The notes beneath the pieces were generated by a model. That model was not told where the DNA came from, did not search any database, and saw nothing but the letters and a program-made list of their open reading frames with translations. Positions 7,817 to 14,084 of a stretch of DNA of 42,737 nucleotides are shown in pieces. Source of the stretch: Trichothermofontia sp037445115 (lineage in GTDB: Bacteria; Cyanobacteriota; Cyanobacteriia; B231). The DNA is taken from NCBI GenBank assembly GCA_037445115.1, contig JBBILC010000025.1, forward strand, positions 1 to 42,737. Direction: 5' to 3'. The position numbers were made by a program, and so were the translations under genes. Numbering within the stretch: position 1 is the first letter of the stretch; the number at the start of each line of letters is the position of its first letter.

Positions 7817-8984
7817 CGCGCCGTCTGCGGATACTCACCCCTTGGACGATCGCATTGCCCAGGTGAATCAGCGGCTCAAAGCAGCTTGCCTGGGATTTCA
7901 GATTGAACGTCGGGGCCAGAAGTTAAACCTGCGGGGTACGTTGCCCCCCCGTCCCGGCAGTTCTCGTCAACGTCCGCACCAACAACGTCTGAGCTTGGGG
8001 CTGCCCGCTACAGCCAGTGGCCTCAAGCAAATTGAACAAACGGCAAAGGTGGTCGCCGCCCAACTTATTCAAAACACTTTTGACTGGCATCAATACACGG
8101 TTACGGGTGGGTTCTGTCTCTACCAAGCAACGCTACCGGAACAGGTGGATGCCTTTGAGGTGGCGTTTCGGAGTCAGCGGGATAGTCACCCAGCAGCGGC
8201 CCAAACGACGTGGGAAGCGGCCTATGCCCCCTATCTGCGCAAGTTAGTGGCGATCGCGGCCAGCAAACCCAACCTGAGTTTACCGGAGTGGATTCATCTG
8301 ACGGTGATGTCTACCCGTGCCCATTCCCGCAGTCGCCAAATGTGTTGTACGACGATGGCGGCCTTTGCCAGTTTTTTGCAGGTGGAATTACCGTTTGATT
8401 TGAAGGATCTGTGGGGCAGTTATGGTCCCCAGAAAACCCAATTTCGTGACCTTCCTACGGACGAGCAAATTGTTAGCACGTTTGCCCAAATTCCCAATCC
8501 TACCTGGCGATTTGTCTATGGGGTGATGGCCACCTATGGATTGCGTAACCATGAGGTGTTTTTCTCGGACTATACGGCCCTCAGTAAAGGGAATGCTGCG
8601 GCAGTGATTCAAGTCTTGGATACGACGAAAACCGGGCACCATGAAGTTTGGCCGTTTTATCCCGAATGGGTCGAACAGTTCCAGTTACGTCAAATTCAAC
8701 TACCCGCCATCTCAACGGATTTAAACCAAACGACGCTCCGGCGTATCGGTCAGCGGGTGAGTGCCCAATTTCGCCGCTATGGGATTCCCTTCTCGCCCTA
8801 CAGCCTGCGCCATGCCTGGGCCATCCGCACCATTCATTTTGGTATTCCCGATAGTGTCGCTGCCCGGATGATGGGCCATTCCGTTCGCATTCATACCCAA
8901 ACCTACCACCGCTGGATTACCCGCCGCGATCAACAACGGGCCGTTGAAACCGCTTTGAAGGGCGATCGGCCAGTAGCACCCTAG
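7809..8984 (+). CDS. Tyrosine recombinase / site-specific integrase
   Basis: A 391-residue protein with a C-terminal phage-integrase-type catalytic domain. Candidate catalytic residues are Arg246 (YGLRNHE), Lys274 (TTKTG), Arg334 (YSLRHAW), His357 (MGHS) and the nucleophile Tyr366 (TQTYHRW). The first His of the usual HxxR box is a Tyr (Y331-S-L-R). An N-terminal region (about 10-110) resembles the arm-binding part of integrases. The ATG at 7809 overlaps the rpaB stop by 8 bases and follows GGGAG, so translation is probably coupled to rpaB; a TTG 15 bases upstream is an alternative. The 3' end carries a 51-bp tandem duplication. It may be resident rather than part of a live element: no paired att sites were found. 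Confidence 0.85.
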   Translation: MSNAPSADTHPLDDRIAQVNQRLKAACLGFQIERRGQKLNLRGTLPPRPGSSRQRPHQQRLSLGLPATASGLKQIEQTAKVVAAQLIQNTFDWHQYTVTGGFCLYQATLPEQVDAFEVAFRSQRDSHPAAAQTTWEAAYAPYLRKLVAIAASKPNLSLPEWIHLTVMSTRAHSRSRQMCCTTMAAFASFLQVELPFDLKDLWGSYGPQKTQFRDLPTDEQIVSTFAQIPNPTWRFVYGVMATYGLRNHEVFFSDYTALSKGNAAAVIQVLDTTKTGHHEVWPFYPEWVEQFQLRQIQLPAISTDLNQTTLRRIGQRVSAQFRRYGIPFSPYSLRHAWAIRTIHFGIPDSVAARMMGHSVRIHTQTYHRWITRRDQQRAVETALKGDRPVAP

Positions 8985-9066
8985 ATCTCAATTTAAGTCC
9001 TCACTAAGTATTAATATCGGCCAGTAGCACCCTAGATCTCAATTTAAGTCCTCACTAAGTATTAAT
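8965..9066. repeat. Exact 51-bp tandem duplication over the recombinase 3' end
   Basis: 8965-9015 and 9016-9066 are identical 51-bp copies starting ATCGGCCAGTAGCACC. The first copy contains the last codons and stop of the recombinase gene, so the second carries a spare copy of that 3' end. The identity implies a recent event. It marks the left border of the TA island. Confidence 0.9.
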
Positions 9067-9196
9067 TTCGATAGTTTGATTTGAAGTGCTAAAATAGGAC
9101 AAGAACGAGTGATTGAATCTAGTCATTGAATTTAAATGGATCGATGGTGATAGTTAAACACAATAATCAATTGGAAATTTTGAATATCAAATTAAC
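9067..9196 (+). repeat. Diverged repeat, copy a (upstream of hicB)
   Basis: About 130 bp that aligns with 10338-10468 and, more weakly, with 9652-9766. Shared blocks include TTTGATTTGAA.TGCTAAAA, GATTGAATCTAG and GGAAATTTTGAATATC. It starts with a sequence like the 3' end of the Uma2 gene (TTTCGATAGTTTGA), so it looks like a relic of the segment that follows Uma2. Stops and a frame shift break any coding frame here. Confidence 0.65.
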
Positions 9197-9214
9197 ACCA
9201 GAAAGGACATAACA

Positions 9215-9424
9215 ATGCAAAACAAAGAATTTTATGTCGTAATTGAACGCGATGAAGATGGCATCTATGTAGGCGAAGTTCCGCAACTAAAAGCCTGCTA
9301 CAGCCAGGGGGAAACCATTGATGAACTGATGCAGAACATCCGTGAGGCAATTGAATTATGTCTTGAAGAGATAGAAGAAGAACCAACCACTGAATTTGTT
9401 GGGATTCAGAGAGTGCTAGTCTGA
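9215..9424 (+). CDS. hicB: HicB family antitoxin
   Basis: A 69-residue HicB-type protein: beta strand FYVVIERDEDGIYVGEVPQLKACYSQGETIDEL, then a helix MQNIREAIELCLEEIEEE. This is the short form without a separate C-terminal DNA-binding domain. HicB neutralises the mRNA-cleaving HicA toxin by direct binding. The gene starts after GAAAGGA and its TGA overlaps the hicA ATG by one base (TGATG), the normal tight coupling, though here antitoxin comes first. Confidence 0.85.
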   Translation: MQNKEFYVVIERDEDGIYVGEVPQLKACYSQGETIDELMQNIREAIELCLEEIEEEPTTEFVGIQRVLV

Positions 9425-9606
9425 TGGCAAAACTGCCCAATATAACCGGCGCAGAACTGATTACAGCACTTCAAAAAGTCGGTTTTGATGTTGTGAGGCA
9501 GAAGGGTAGCCATGTTCGCTTAATACATGAAGATAATCGAGTGGTTATGATCCCGGTTCATGCTGGTAAAACAATTGGTAAGGGGCTACTCCTAAAAATT
9601 CTTTGA
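9424..9606 (+). CDS. hicA: HicA family toxin, truncated by an in-frame TGA
   Basis: HicA is a small double-stranded-RNA-binding-fold ribonuclease that cleaves mRNA. This frame gives 60 residues with the conserved core LITALQKVGFDVVRQKGSHVRL (catalytic His30 present), then stops at TGA (9604-9606) after LLLKIL. Past the stop the same frame reads DAELTKDELISLLD and ends at TAA (9649-9651). That is exactly the expected C-terminal helix of HicA (family form ..RDAGLS.EEFL.LL). The TGA probably replaced an Arg codon (CGA or AGA). Loss of the last helix makes a weak or dead toxin likely. Full-length relic span: 9424-9651. Confidence 0.8.
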   Translation: MAKLPNITGAELITALQKVGFDVVRQKGSHVRLIHEDNRVVMIPVHAGKTIGKGLLLKIL

Positions 9607-9651
9607 GATGCGGAACTTACCAAAGATGAGTTGATTAGTTTACTAGATTAA

Positions 9652-9766
9652 TTTGGCAACTGCTAGAAATTGCTAAAACAGGAGTAGAACAGGCAATACA
9701 GACAGATGAAGCAACGACAACAGATTAGATTAAAAACCAGCTAGAAGCCTTGGAAGTAGAATTAAC
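9652..9766 (+). repeat. Diverged repeat, copy b (between hicA and Uma2)
   Basis: A non-coding stretch that keeps the skeleton of the same element: GAAATTGCTAAAACAGGAG near the start and, at the end, codons for NQLEALEVELT. Copy a ends NQLEILNIKLT and copy c EQLEILNIQID. A single frame here reads WQLLEIAKTGVEQAIQTDEA, meets one TAG, then KNQLEALEVELT, so it looks like a small coding relic. Confidence 0.5.
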
Positions 9767-10351
9767 ATGATCATGCAAGCTGAAGCCAAAAAAATCTATA
9801 CACCCGAAGAATACCTTGAGCTTGAGGTGAACTCAGACACCCGCAATGAATATTGCAATGGAGAAATTATCCCCATGACAGGCGGGACACCCAATCATAA
9901 TGATATTGCTGGCAACCTATACATCCTGTTGAAGTCCAGTCTTAGAGGAAAAGAGTATCGCACGTTTTATGTGGATCAACGGCTTTGGATTCCAAGTGCC
10001 AATCTCTATACCTATCCCGATGTGATGGTTCTAACCAAACCAATTGAACTCCAAACTGGACGTAAAGATACGGTCGTGAACCCCTGCTTTATTGCTGAGG
10101 TTCTGTCTAAGTCTACCCAAAGCTATGACCGTGGTGACAAATTTTTTGCCTACCGCACCATTCCCAGTTTTCAGGAGTATCTCTTAATTGATCAATATCG
10201 TGTCCACATTGAGCATCATATTAAAACTGCTGCCCATCAGTGGCTATTCTCAGAATACGATGACCCAACTGCCATTCTTTCTTTGAGTGCCTTTGAGTGC
10301 CAAATTCAAATTGCAGAACTTTATGAAGGTATTGATTTTTCGATGGTTTGA
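9767..10351 (+). CDS. Uma2 family (DUF820) PD-(D/E)XK endonuclease-like protein
   Basis: A 194-residue DUF820/Uma2 protein, a family heavily expanded in cyanobacteria with a restriction-endonuclease-like fold. The motifs are all present: YTPEEYLELE, RNEYCNGEIIPMTGG (Glu28 region), YTYPDVMVL (Asp85) and CFIAEVLSKSTQSYDRGDKF (Glu111). Family members are predicted nucleases, and their in vivo role is unknown. An ATG two codons downstream (9773) is an equal start candidate. Its 3' end and downstream sequence are echoed at 9067-9196, so the locus has been partly duplicated. Confidence 0.88.
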   Translation: MIMQAEAKKIYTPEEYLELEVNSDTRNEYCNGEIIPMTGGTPNHNDIAGNLYILLKSSLRGKEYRTFYVDQRLWIPSANLYTYPDVMVLTKPIELQTGRKDTVVNPCFIAEVLSKSTQSYDRGDKFFAYRTIPSFQEYLLIDQYRVHIEHHIKTAAHQWLFSEYDDPTAILSLSAFECQIQIAELYEGIDFSMV

Positions 10352-10468
10352 TTTGAATTGCTAAAACAGAAGGAGAGCGATCGATTGAATCTAGCGATTG
10401 AATTTAATGGAGTGATGACAATAGTTTGGATCAATGAGCAACTGGAAATTTTGAATATCCAAATTGAC
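10338..10468 (+). repeat. Diverged repeat, copy c (Uma2 3' end and downstream)
   Basis: Matches copy a over about 130 bp and includes the last codons of Uma2 (ATTTTTCGATGGTTTGA). After the Uma2 stop there is a frame of about 45 codons without a stop (FELLKQKESDRLNLAIEF...EQLEILNIQID), but no ATG or good ribosome binding site. It could be a decayed small gene. Confidence 0.6.
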
Positions 10469-10540
10469 TGTATCCGATAACCCTGCCCCTGCATCCCATC
10501 ACGCTCTGCTACGATCAAACTAGTGAACTGGGTGGGGCTG

Positions 10541-10879
10541 ATGACACTCGCGATTGTAACTGAGCCGACTCCTCTTAAACCGAACGCAGATGGCGTAGTT
10601 CTGGTCGGGAACACTCGCGTCACATTGGATACGGTCATTGCTGCCTTTCTGGAGGGTACGACAGCCGAAGCGATCGTCGAGCAATATCCATCACTGCACC
10701 TTGCCGATGTGTACTCAGTAATTGCTTACTACCTGCGACACAAAACCGAAGTGGATGCTTATCTAAAAATTCGACAAGAACGGGCTGCCCAAATTCGTCA
10801 AGAGAACGAGCGTCGTTTCAACCCCATTGGTATCCGCGATCGACTAATGGCGAGGCTTGACCCTCAAAGGCAGCGTTAA
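10541..10879 (+). CDS. DUF433 domain antitoxin
   Basis: A 112-residue DUF433 protein: N-terminal segment with GVVLVGNTRVTLDTVIAAFLEGTTAEAIVEQYPSL (helix-turn-helix-like, the DUF433 core), then VYSVIAYYLRHKTEVDAYL and a charged tail. DUF433 proteins are the antitoxin partners of DUF5615 PIN-like toxins. The ATG at 10541 matches the family better than one six codons upstream. The next gene, at 10881, is a DUF5615 gene that breaks off after 28 codons. The 3' part from 10727 is duplicated at 11585-11737. Confidence 0.85.
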   Translation: MTLAIVTEPTPLKPNADGVVLVGNTRVTLDTVIAAFLEGTTAEAIVEQYPSLHLADVYSVIAYYLRHKTEVDAYLKIRQERAAQIRQENERRFNPIGIRDRLMARLDPQRQR

Positions 10880-10963
10880 AATGCTACGCCTGCTAGCGGA
10901 CGAGAACTTTAACAACCAAATTGTTCGGGGGATTCTGCGACGAAAACCTGAGATTGATATTGT
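10727..10963 (+). repeat. 237-bp direct repeat, left copy
   Basis: This segment recurs at 11585-11821 with 3 mismatches in 237 positions. It covers the 3' half of the DUF433 gene and the first 28 codons of the DUF5615 gene. The two copies flank a 621-bp insert holding a different TA module. All three mismatches lie in the DUF5615 part. Confidence 0.95.
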
Positions 10964-10991
10964 TGAGTTGTTAGGAGGTCAGCCATGCTAA
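10881..10991 (+). pseudogene. DUF5615 toxin, 5' fragment
   Basis: ATG at 10881 opens the DUF5615 sequence MLRLLADENFNNQIVRGIL up to EIDIV (codon 28), identical in protein to the intact gene at 11739. It then runs into foreign sequence and stops at 10989-10991. The break point is the right end of the 237-bp repeat. The ribosome binding site of the inserted DUF104 gene lies inside this fragment. The first eight residues hold one acidic site of the PIN-like fold (ADEN), but the rest of the active site is lost. Confidence 0.85.
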
Positions 10992-11245
10992 CCAGTGTTG
11001 AGGGTGTATACCGTAATGGTCAGATCGAACTCATTGAAAAGCCACAAGATTTAGCTGATGGGACGCGAGTAATTGTTACATTCATCCAGCCAACTGATGT
11101 TGATTTAGCCGCTCAAGGGATCGATCGCGAACAGGCTGCCATCCTACGAGAAAGGCTAGCTCCCTTCGCTGACGATTGGAATAGCCCTGAGATGGATATC
11201 TATGATGACTACGACGCAGCCAACGCAGCCAATCAAACGAGGTGA
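10985..11245 (+). CDS. DUF104 (AF2212-like) antitoxin
   Basis: An 86-residue antitoxin. The N-terminal SVEGVYRNGQIELIEKPQDLADGTRVIVTFI is the AF2212/DUF104 beta-barrel segment, and an acidic C-terminus (DDWNSPEMDIYDDYDAAN) probably wraps the toxin. A perfect AGGAGG (10973-10978) stands six bases before the ATG. The 3' end overlaps the MazF-like gene by 44 bases, strong evidence of a single TA operon. It sits inside the disrupted DUF433/DUF5615 locus. Confidence 0.82.
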   Translation: MLTSVEGVYRNGQIELIEKPQDLADGTRVIVTFIQPTDVDLAAQGIDREQAAILRERLAPFADDWNSPEMDIYDDYDAANAANQTR

Positions 11246-11573
11246 TATTGCTCTCGTCCTCTTCCCAAACTCTGATCTAGTGTCTGCTAAAACCCGTCCT
11301 GTCTTAATTGTTCAAGCGGATAACTTACACACAGGGTTGTCCCAAGTTATTGTTGCAATGGTGACTAGCCAAATGTTCCGAGCAGGGCATCCTAGCCGTG
11401 TGACTGTTTTGCTAGATTCCCCAGAAGGCCAGCAATCCGGTTTACTTACTGATTCAGTGGTCATGACTGATAATCTAGTAACCATTACACTCGCTGCCAT
11501 ATATCGCGTCATCGGTTCACTACCAACGCCAGATATCGACTTGGCATTAAAGCACACCCTGGGTTTGACATGA
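11202..11573 (+). CDS. MazF/PemK family toxin (endoribonuclease)
   Basis: A 123-residue MazF/PemK fold: IKRGDIALVLFPNSDLVSAKTRPVLIVQ is the classic N-terminal strand-loop with the R-P-V-L-I motif, followed by VIVAMVTSQ and a C-terminal helix. These enzymes cut mRNA at short sequences. Two adjacent ATGs (11202, 11205) are possible starts, both inside the antitoxin gene. The stop TGA overlaps the ATG of the next fragment (ATGA at 11570-11573), so the module is spliced tightly against the duplicated sequence. It appears intact. Confidence 0.88.
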   Translation: MMTTTQPTQPIKRGDIALVLFPNSDLVSAKTRPVLIVQADNLHTGLSQVIVAMVTSQMFRAGHPSRVTVLLDSPEGQQSGLLTDSVVMTDNLVTITLAAIYRVIGSLPTPDIDLALKHTLGLT

Positions 11574-11737
11574 TCACGATCGCCTACTACCTGCGACACA
11601 AAACCGAAGTGGATGCTTATCTAAAAATTCGACAAGAACGGGCTGCCCAAATTCGTCAAGAGAACGAGCGTCGTTTCAACCCCATTGGTATCCGCGATCG
11701 ACTAATGGCGAGGCTTGACCCTCAAAGGCAGCGTTAA
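11570..11737 (+). pseudogene. DUF433 antitoxin, 3' fragment
   Basis: ATG at 11570 opens 55 codons, MITIAYYLRHKTEVDAYL to the DUF433 C-terminus. From 11585 it is identical to the intact gene at 10541-10879; the N-terminal helix-turn-helix core is missing. It overlaps the mazF-like stop by 4 bases and precedes the intact DUF5615 gene by one base. It might still be made and bind toxin through its tail, but it lacks the DUF433 core. Confidence 0.8.
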
Positions 11738-11821
11738 AATGCTACGCCTTCTAGCGGACGAGAACTTTAACAACCAAATTGTTCGGGGGATACTGCGACG
11801 AAAACCTGAGATAGATATTGT
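11585..11821 (+). repeat. 237-bp direct repeat, right copy
   Basis: Second copy of the 10727-10963 segment. It restores a complete DUF5615 gene but only the tail of DUF433. The first copy does the reverse. Confidence 0.95.
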
Positions 11822-12089
11822 CAGAGTTCAAGATGTCGGTCTGTCTGAAACTGACGATCGCATCATTCTGGAGTGGGCCGCACAACAGCGTCGAATCCTC
11901 TTAACACATGATGTAGAAACTATCACGCGATATGCCTACGAGCGCGTACAGGCAGGATTAGAAATGCCAGGAGTGTTTGAGATTAGTCGCAGCGTCCCAG
12001 TTGGGTTAGCGATCGCAGAAATCCTATTGATCACTGAGGCAAGTTTTGAGGGCGATCAGCAGCTAGCCTGCCTACTTAGAATTTCTTGA
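11739..12089 (+). CDS. DUF5615 family PIN-like protein (toxin)
   Basis: A 116-residue DUF5615 protein (Mut7-C/PIN-like fold). Acidic residues fit a metal-dependent nuclease: ADEN at the N-terminus, the VGLSETDD block and LLTHDVETI. The family is the usual toxin partner of DUF433. The ATG at 11739 is the family start; a frame extension to 11715 is inside the DUF433 fragment. Its intact antitoxin lies 860 bp upstream, beyond the inserted DUF104/MazF module, so expression may now depend on the inserted module's promoter. Confidence 0.85.
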   Translation: MLRLLADENFNNQIVRGILRRKPEIDIVRVQDVGLSETDDRIILEWAAQQRRILLTHDVETITRYAYERVQAGLEMPGVFEISRSVPVGLAIAEILLITEASFEGDQQLACLLRIS

Positions 12090-12181
12090 TTTTAGGCAAG
12101 GCAATTTAGCATACAGACCCCAACACAATTTTGCTCGCAAGGATTGCTCTATCCATCTCGCCACCCGCGATCGCCATATTC

Positions 12182-12889
12182 TCATTTCAGTAGCGCTTTA
12201 CCCCTCGCCGTCAGCCGATACTTTTGCAAGCGACTATGGGGTTTCTCCGGAATGGTATACTCCAGCAACCCCGCCCGTTTGAGACGCGGGAGCGCTTGGC
12301 GCACATTCCCACTCAAACGCTTATGCCCCAAAGCTGCTGCAATCTCACTCGAAGAACGGGGCCGAATCGCACACAGGGAAAGAATATCGTGATCGACTTG
12401 TGCCTCTGTTTCCTCAACTTGTGCCTCGACTTGTGCCTCGACTTGTGCCTCAGCCTGTACAGCAGATGGGGCAACCATTACCGCATCCGCCAGATAGACA
12501 ATCAAGCGTAGGCGCATCCCGATCTCTAGGATGTCCGGTTCCAGCAACCCCAACGCAGCCGCCTCATTGAACATCCGCCGCACGCCACTGCCCCATTGCT
12601 CAATCAAATTCAGTTCCCGAAATACACGGGCAATCACCGGATTGCGGATTTTAGAAATCCCCGGCTTCATATCCGCGATCGTCAGCCCCGGTAGGAGAAT
12701 ACCAGGGTTTTCAATCTCAATGCGATCGTCAAAAAAAGCAATCCGAATCGGTGCCCCCCGCTGCGAATAGTCGGCATGGACCAGCGCATTAATCACCGCC
12801 TCCCGCAAAATCCCCAGGGGAATACTCCACACATTCCGACGCTGGAACTCCGAGAAATCAGCCCCCCGGAGCGCGTGTTTCTTTATTAA
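12182..12889 (-). pseudogene. RecG-like ATP-binding protein (AlbA_2/HATPase_c_4 type), 5'-truncated
   Basis: This is the C-terminal part of the Schlafen-AlbA_2 plus ATPase proteins often annotated as ATP-dependent DNA helicase RecG-like. It has IPLGILREAVINALVHADY, the N-box region, DDRIEIENPG and ELNLIEQWGSGVRRMF of the GHKL-like ATPase domain, a linker of AEAQVEAQVEAQVEE-type repeats and a C-terminal winged helix. A GTG at 12832 gives 216 residues, but homology runs upstream in the same frame (LIKKHALRGADFSEFQRRN) to 12889, where it ends abruptly. From 12891 the sequence is a copy of the leader of the antitoxin gene at 14085-14456. The N-terminal AlbA_2 domain is absent. Confidence 0.75.
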
Positions 12890-12940
12890 TCTACCTCTTT
12901 TTTGTGAATGGGCGATCGCGGCGGATTTTATGCTGTCATC
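12889..12940 (-). repeat. Copy of the AbrB-type antitoxin leader, fused to the broken RecG-like gene
   Basis: About 50 bp matching 14459-14511 (shared CTACCTCT, TGTGAA.ATGGGCGATCG, GCTGTCAT). In both places it lies directly upstream of a minus-strand coding frame and includes an AGAGGT ribosome-binding-like site. The remaining sequence to 13026 shows nothing further. Confidence 0.65.
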
Positions 12941-13026
12941 TAAATTTTAGCTTGAAACCCTTAAGGTGTCGGCAACAAAGGCGAGACAAGCTTTTATATT
13001 TCCTGGCATGAGTTCGGAAAAATCTG

Positions 13027-13446
13027 TTACGTCCAATCTTCAATAGATAATTCCGTAATACCTGCAAAATCAGAGGTATTTCGAGTCAATAATACTGCTT
13101 CATTGATTATTGATATTGCTGCGATCTTTAGATCCATTGAACCTAGCCTCGGATATTGGATTCGGAGTCTTTTAAAGGCTTGAGCAGCTTGTTCATTAAA
13201 CTCAAGCACTGGAATTTTACAGTAACCTAATAATTGTTGCTTTAACTTTTTATAGGCAATGACCTGAGCTTCAACAGGCTGAACCTTATTAAGGTAACTT
13301 AGCCAGCCTCGCATTTGCTCTTCATAGCTGATAATGGTTGTCATAACTTCGCTAGGATCAATATTGGCTAATCTTGTCCGTAAGGGATAGGCTCCAACAC
13401 CGCCACGCTCTAAAATACTCAGGTGATCAGTATCAAGAATATACAT
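13027..13446 (-). CDS. vapC: VapC-type PIN domain toxin
   Basis: A 139-residue PIN-domain ribonuclease with the four acidic positions of the active site: Asp5 (MYILDTDHLS), Glu42 (SYEEQMRGW), Asp105 (GSMDLKIAA) and Asp126 (TRNTSDF). VapC toxins cleave tRNA or rRNA in a Mg-dependent way. It lies 32 bases downstream of its presumed antitoxin on the minus strand and is the last gene of a four-gene unit. It appears complete. Confidence 0.9.
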   Translation of the reverse strand: MYILDTDHLSILERGGVGAYPLRTRLANIDPSEVMTTIISYEEQMRGWLSYLNKVQPVEAQVIAYKKLKQQLLGYCKIPVLEFNEQAAQAFKRLRIQYPRLGSMDLKIAAISIINEAVLLTRNTSDFAGITELSIEDWT

Positions 13447-13478
13447 TGCTCTGGTTGATGGTTCTTGGCAGGTTTAAT

Positions 13479-13748
13479 TCAGGGAGTTCGATACTCACGT
13501 CCTAGTTTCATCGCTTCATCATAGGCTGAATCATTGGTAAATGTGCCTGCAATTTGTTCCCACCAAGGCTTTCCCTGAATCGAAGTCTGTGCTTCTTGTT
13601 GTTGGAGGTGTCTTGCTTTAGTAAAGAGCAGGAAGTCTAAGACCTCGTTGAGAAGGTCATCGGGCAGATGTTGTATCTCTTGGATAAGCTGTTGACGCAG
13701 GTCTGTTTTGCTGGGGGGGGGATGTTGTATGGGGTCTTGGGTTTGCAT
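13479..13748 (-). CDS. VapB-like antitoxin (DUF2281-like)
   Basis: An 89-residue protein with a central helical DUF2281-like segment (LIQEIQHLPDDLLNEVLDFLLFTKAR) and a C-terminal toxin-binding tail (PWWEQIAGTFTNDSAYDEAMKLGREYR). Such proteins pair with PIN toxins in cyanobacteria. GAGGAG stands about 7 bases before the ATG at 13748. A run of nine Gs (13715-13723) gives a Pro-rich stretch (HPPPSK) and is a possible slippage site. Confidence 0.8.
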   Translation of the reverse strand: MQTQDPIQHPPPSKTDLRQQLIQEIQHLPDDLLNEVLDFLLFTKARHLQQQEAQTSIQGKPWWEQIAGTFTNDSAYDEAMKLGREYRTP

Positions 13749-13784
13749 AAAGTTCTCCTCGATCGCTGGCTAGGATGATATTGA

Positions 13785-14051
13785 TCATGATAACAGGCTG
13801 GCGCGATCGCCCTCCCGCTCTCTAAGAGCAGCAACTAACGTACTATCTTTCGACTGGTTCGATTCTAGGAGTTGGGCAAGTTGGTGGGCAGCCGCATGGG
13901 AGTTAAGCGGTGACCAAACGGAGTAGGTTGCACCAGCTTCTAAAGAGGGTTCCTCTTCTTTCGCAAGCTCAGCAACTAAGAATTTCATTATTTTGAGTTT
14001 CTCGGCGCGAGACAGATTGCGTAAAATTGGATACAGTTCAACAGTAGTCAT
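13785..14051 (-). CDS. Small conserved hypothetical protein, antitoxin-like
   Basis: An 88-residue protein starting MTTVELYPILRNLSRAEKLKIMKFLVAELAKEE, a form I recognise from many small cyanobacterial proteins next to TA genes. A W-S-P-L motif follows (YSVWSPLNSHAAAHQLAQLLE). The N-terminal part is helical like DUF2281 antitoxins. No cognate toxin is adjacent on its own. It lies 33 bases after the AbrB-type gene and 36 before the VapB-like gene, so all four are probably one operon. Confidence 0.65.
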   Translation of the reverse strand: MTTVELYPILRNLSRAEKLKIMKFLVAELAKEEEPSLEAGATYSVWSPLNSHAAAHQLAQLLESNQSKDSTLVAALREREGDRASLLS

Positions 14052-14084
14052 TAGTTTTTGGGTGAAAATTTTAGCTGAATATAA

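Noticed and set aside
8965..9066. The 51-bp repeats as a CRISPR remnant
   Set aside because: The two copies are directly adjacent with no spacer and include gene 3' sequence.
12130..12181. tRNA-like stretch on the minus strand (GGTGGCGAGATGGATAGAGCA)
   Set aside because: It resembles a D-arm region, but no full cloverleaf or acceptor stem can be drawn from the surrounding sequence.
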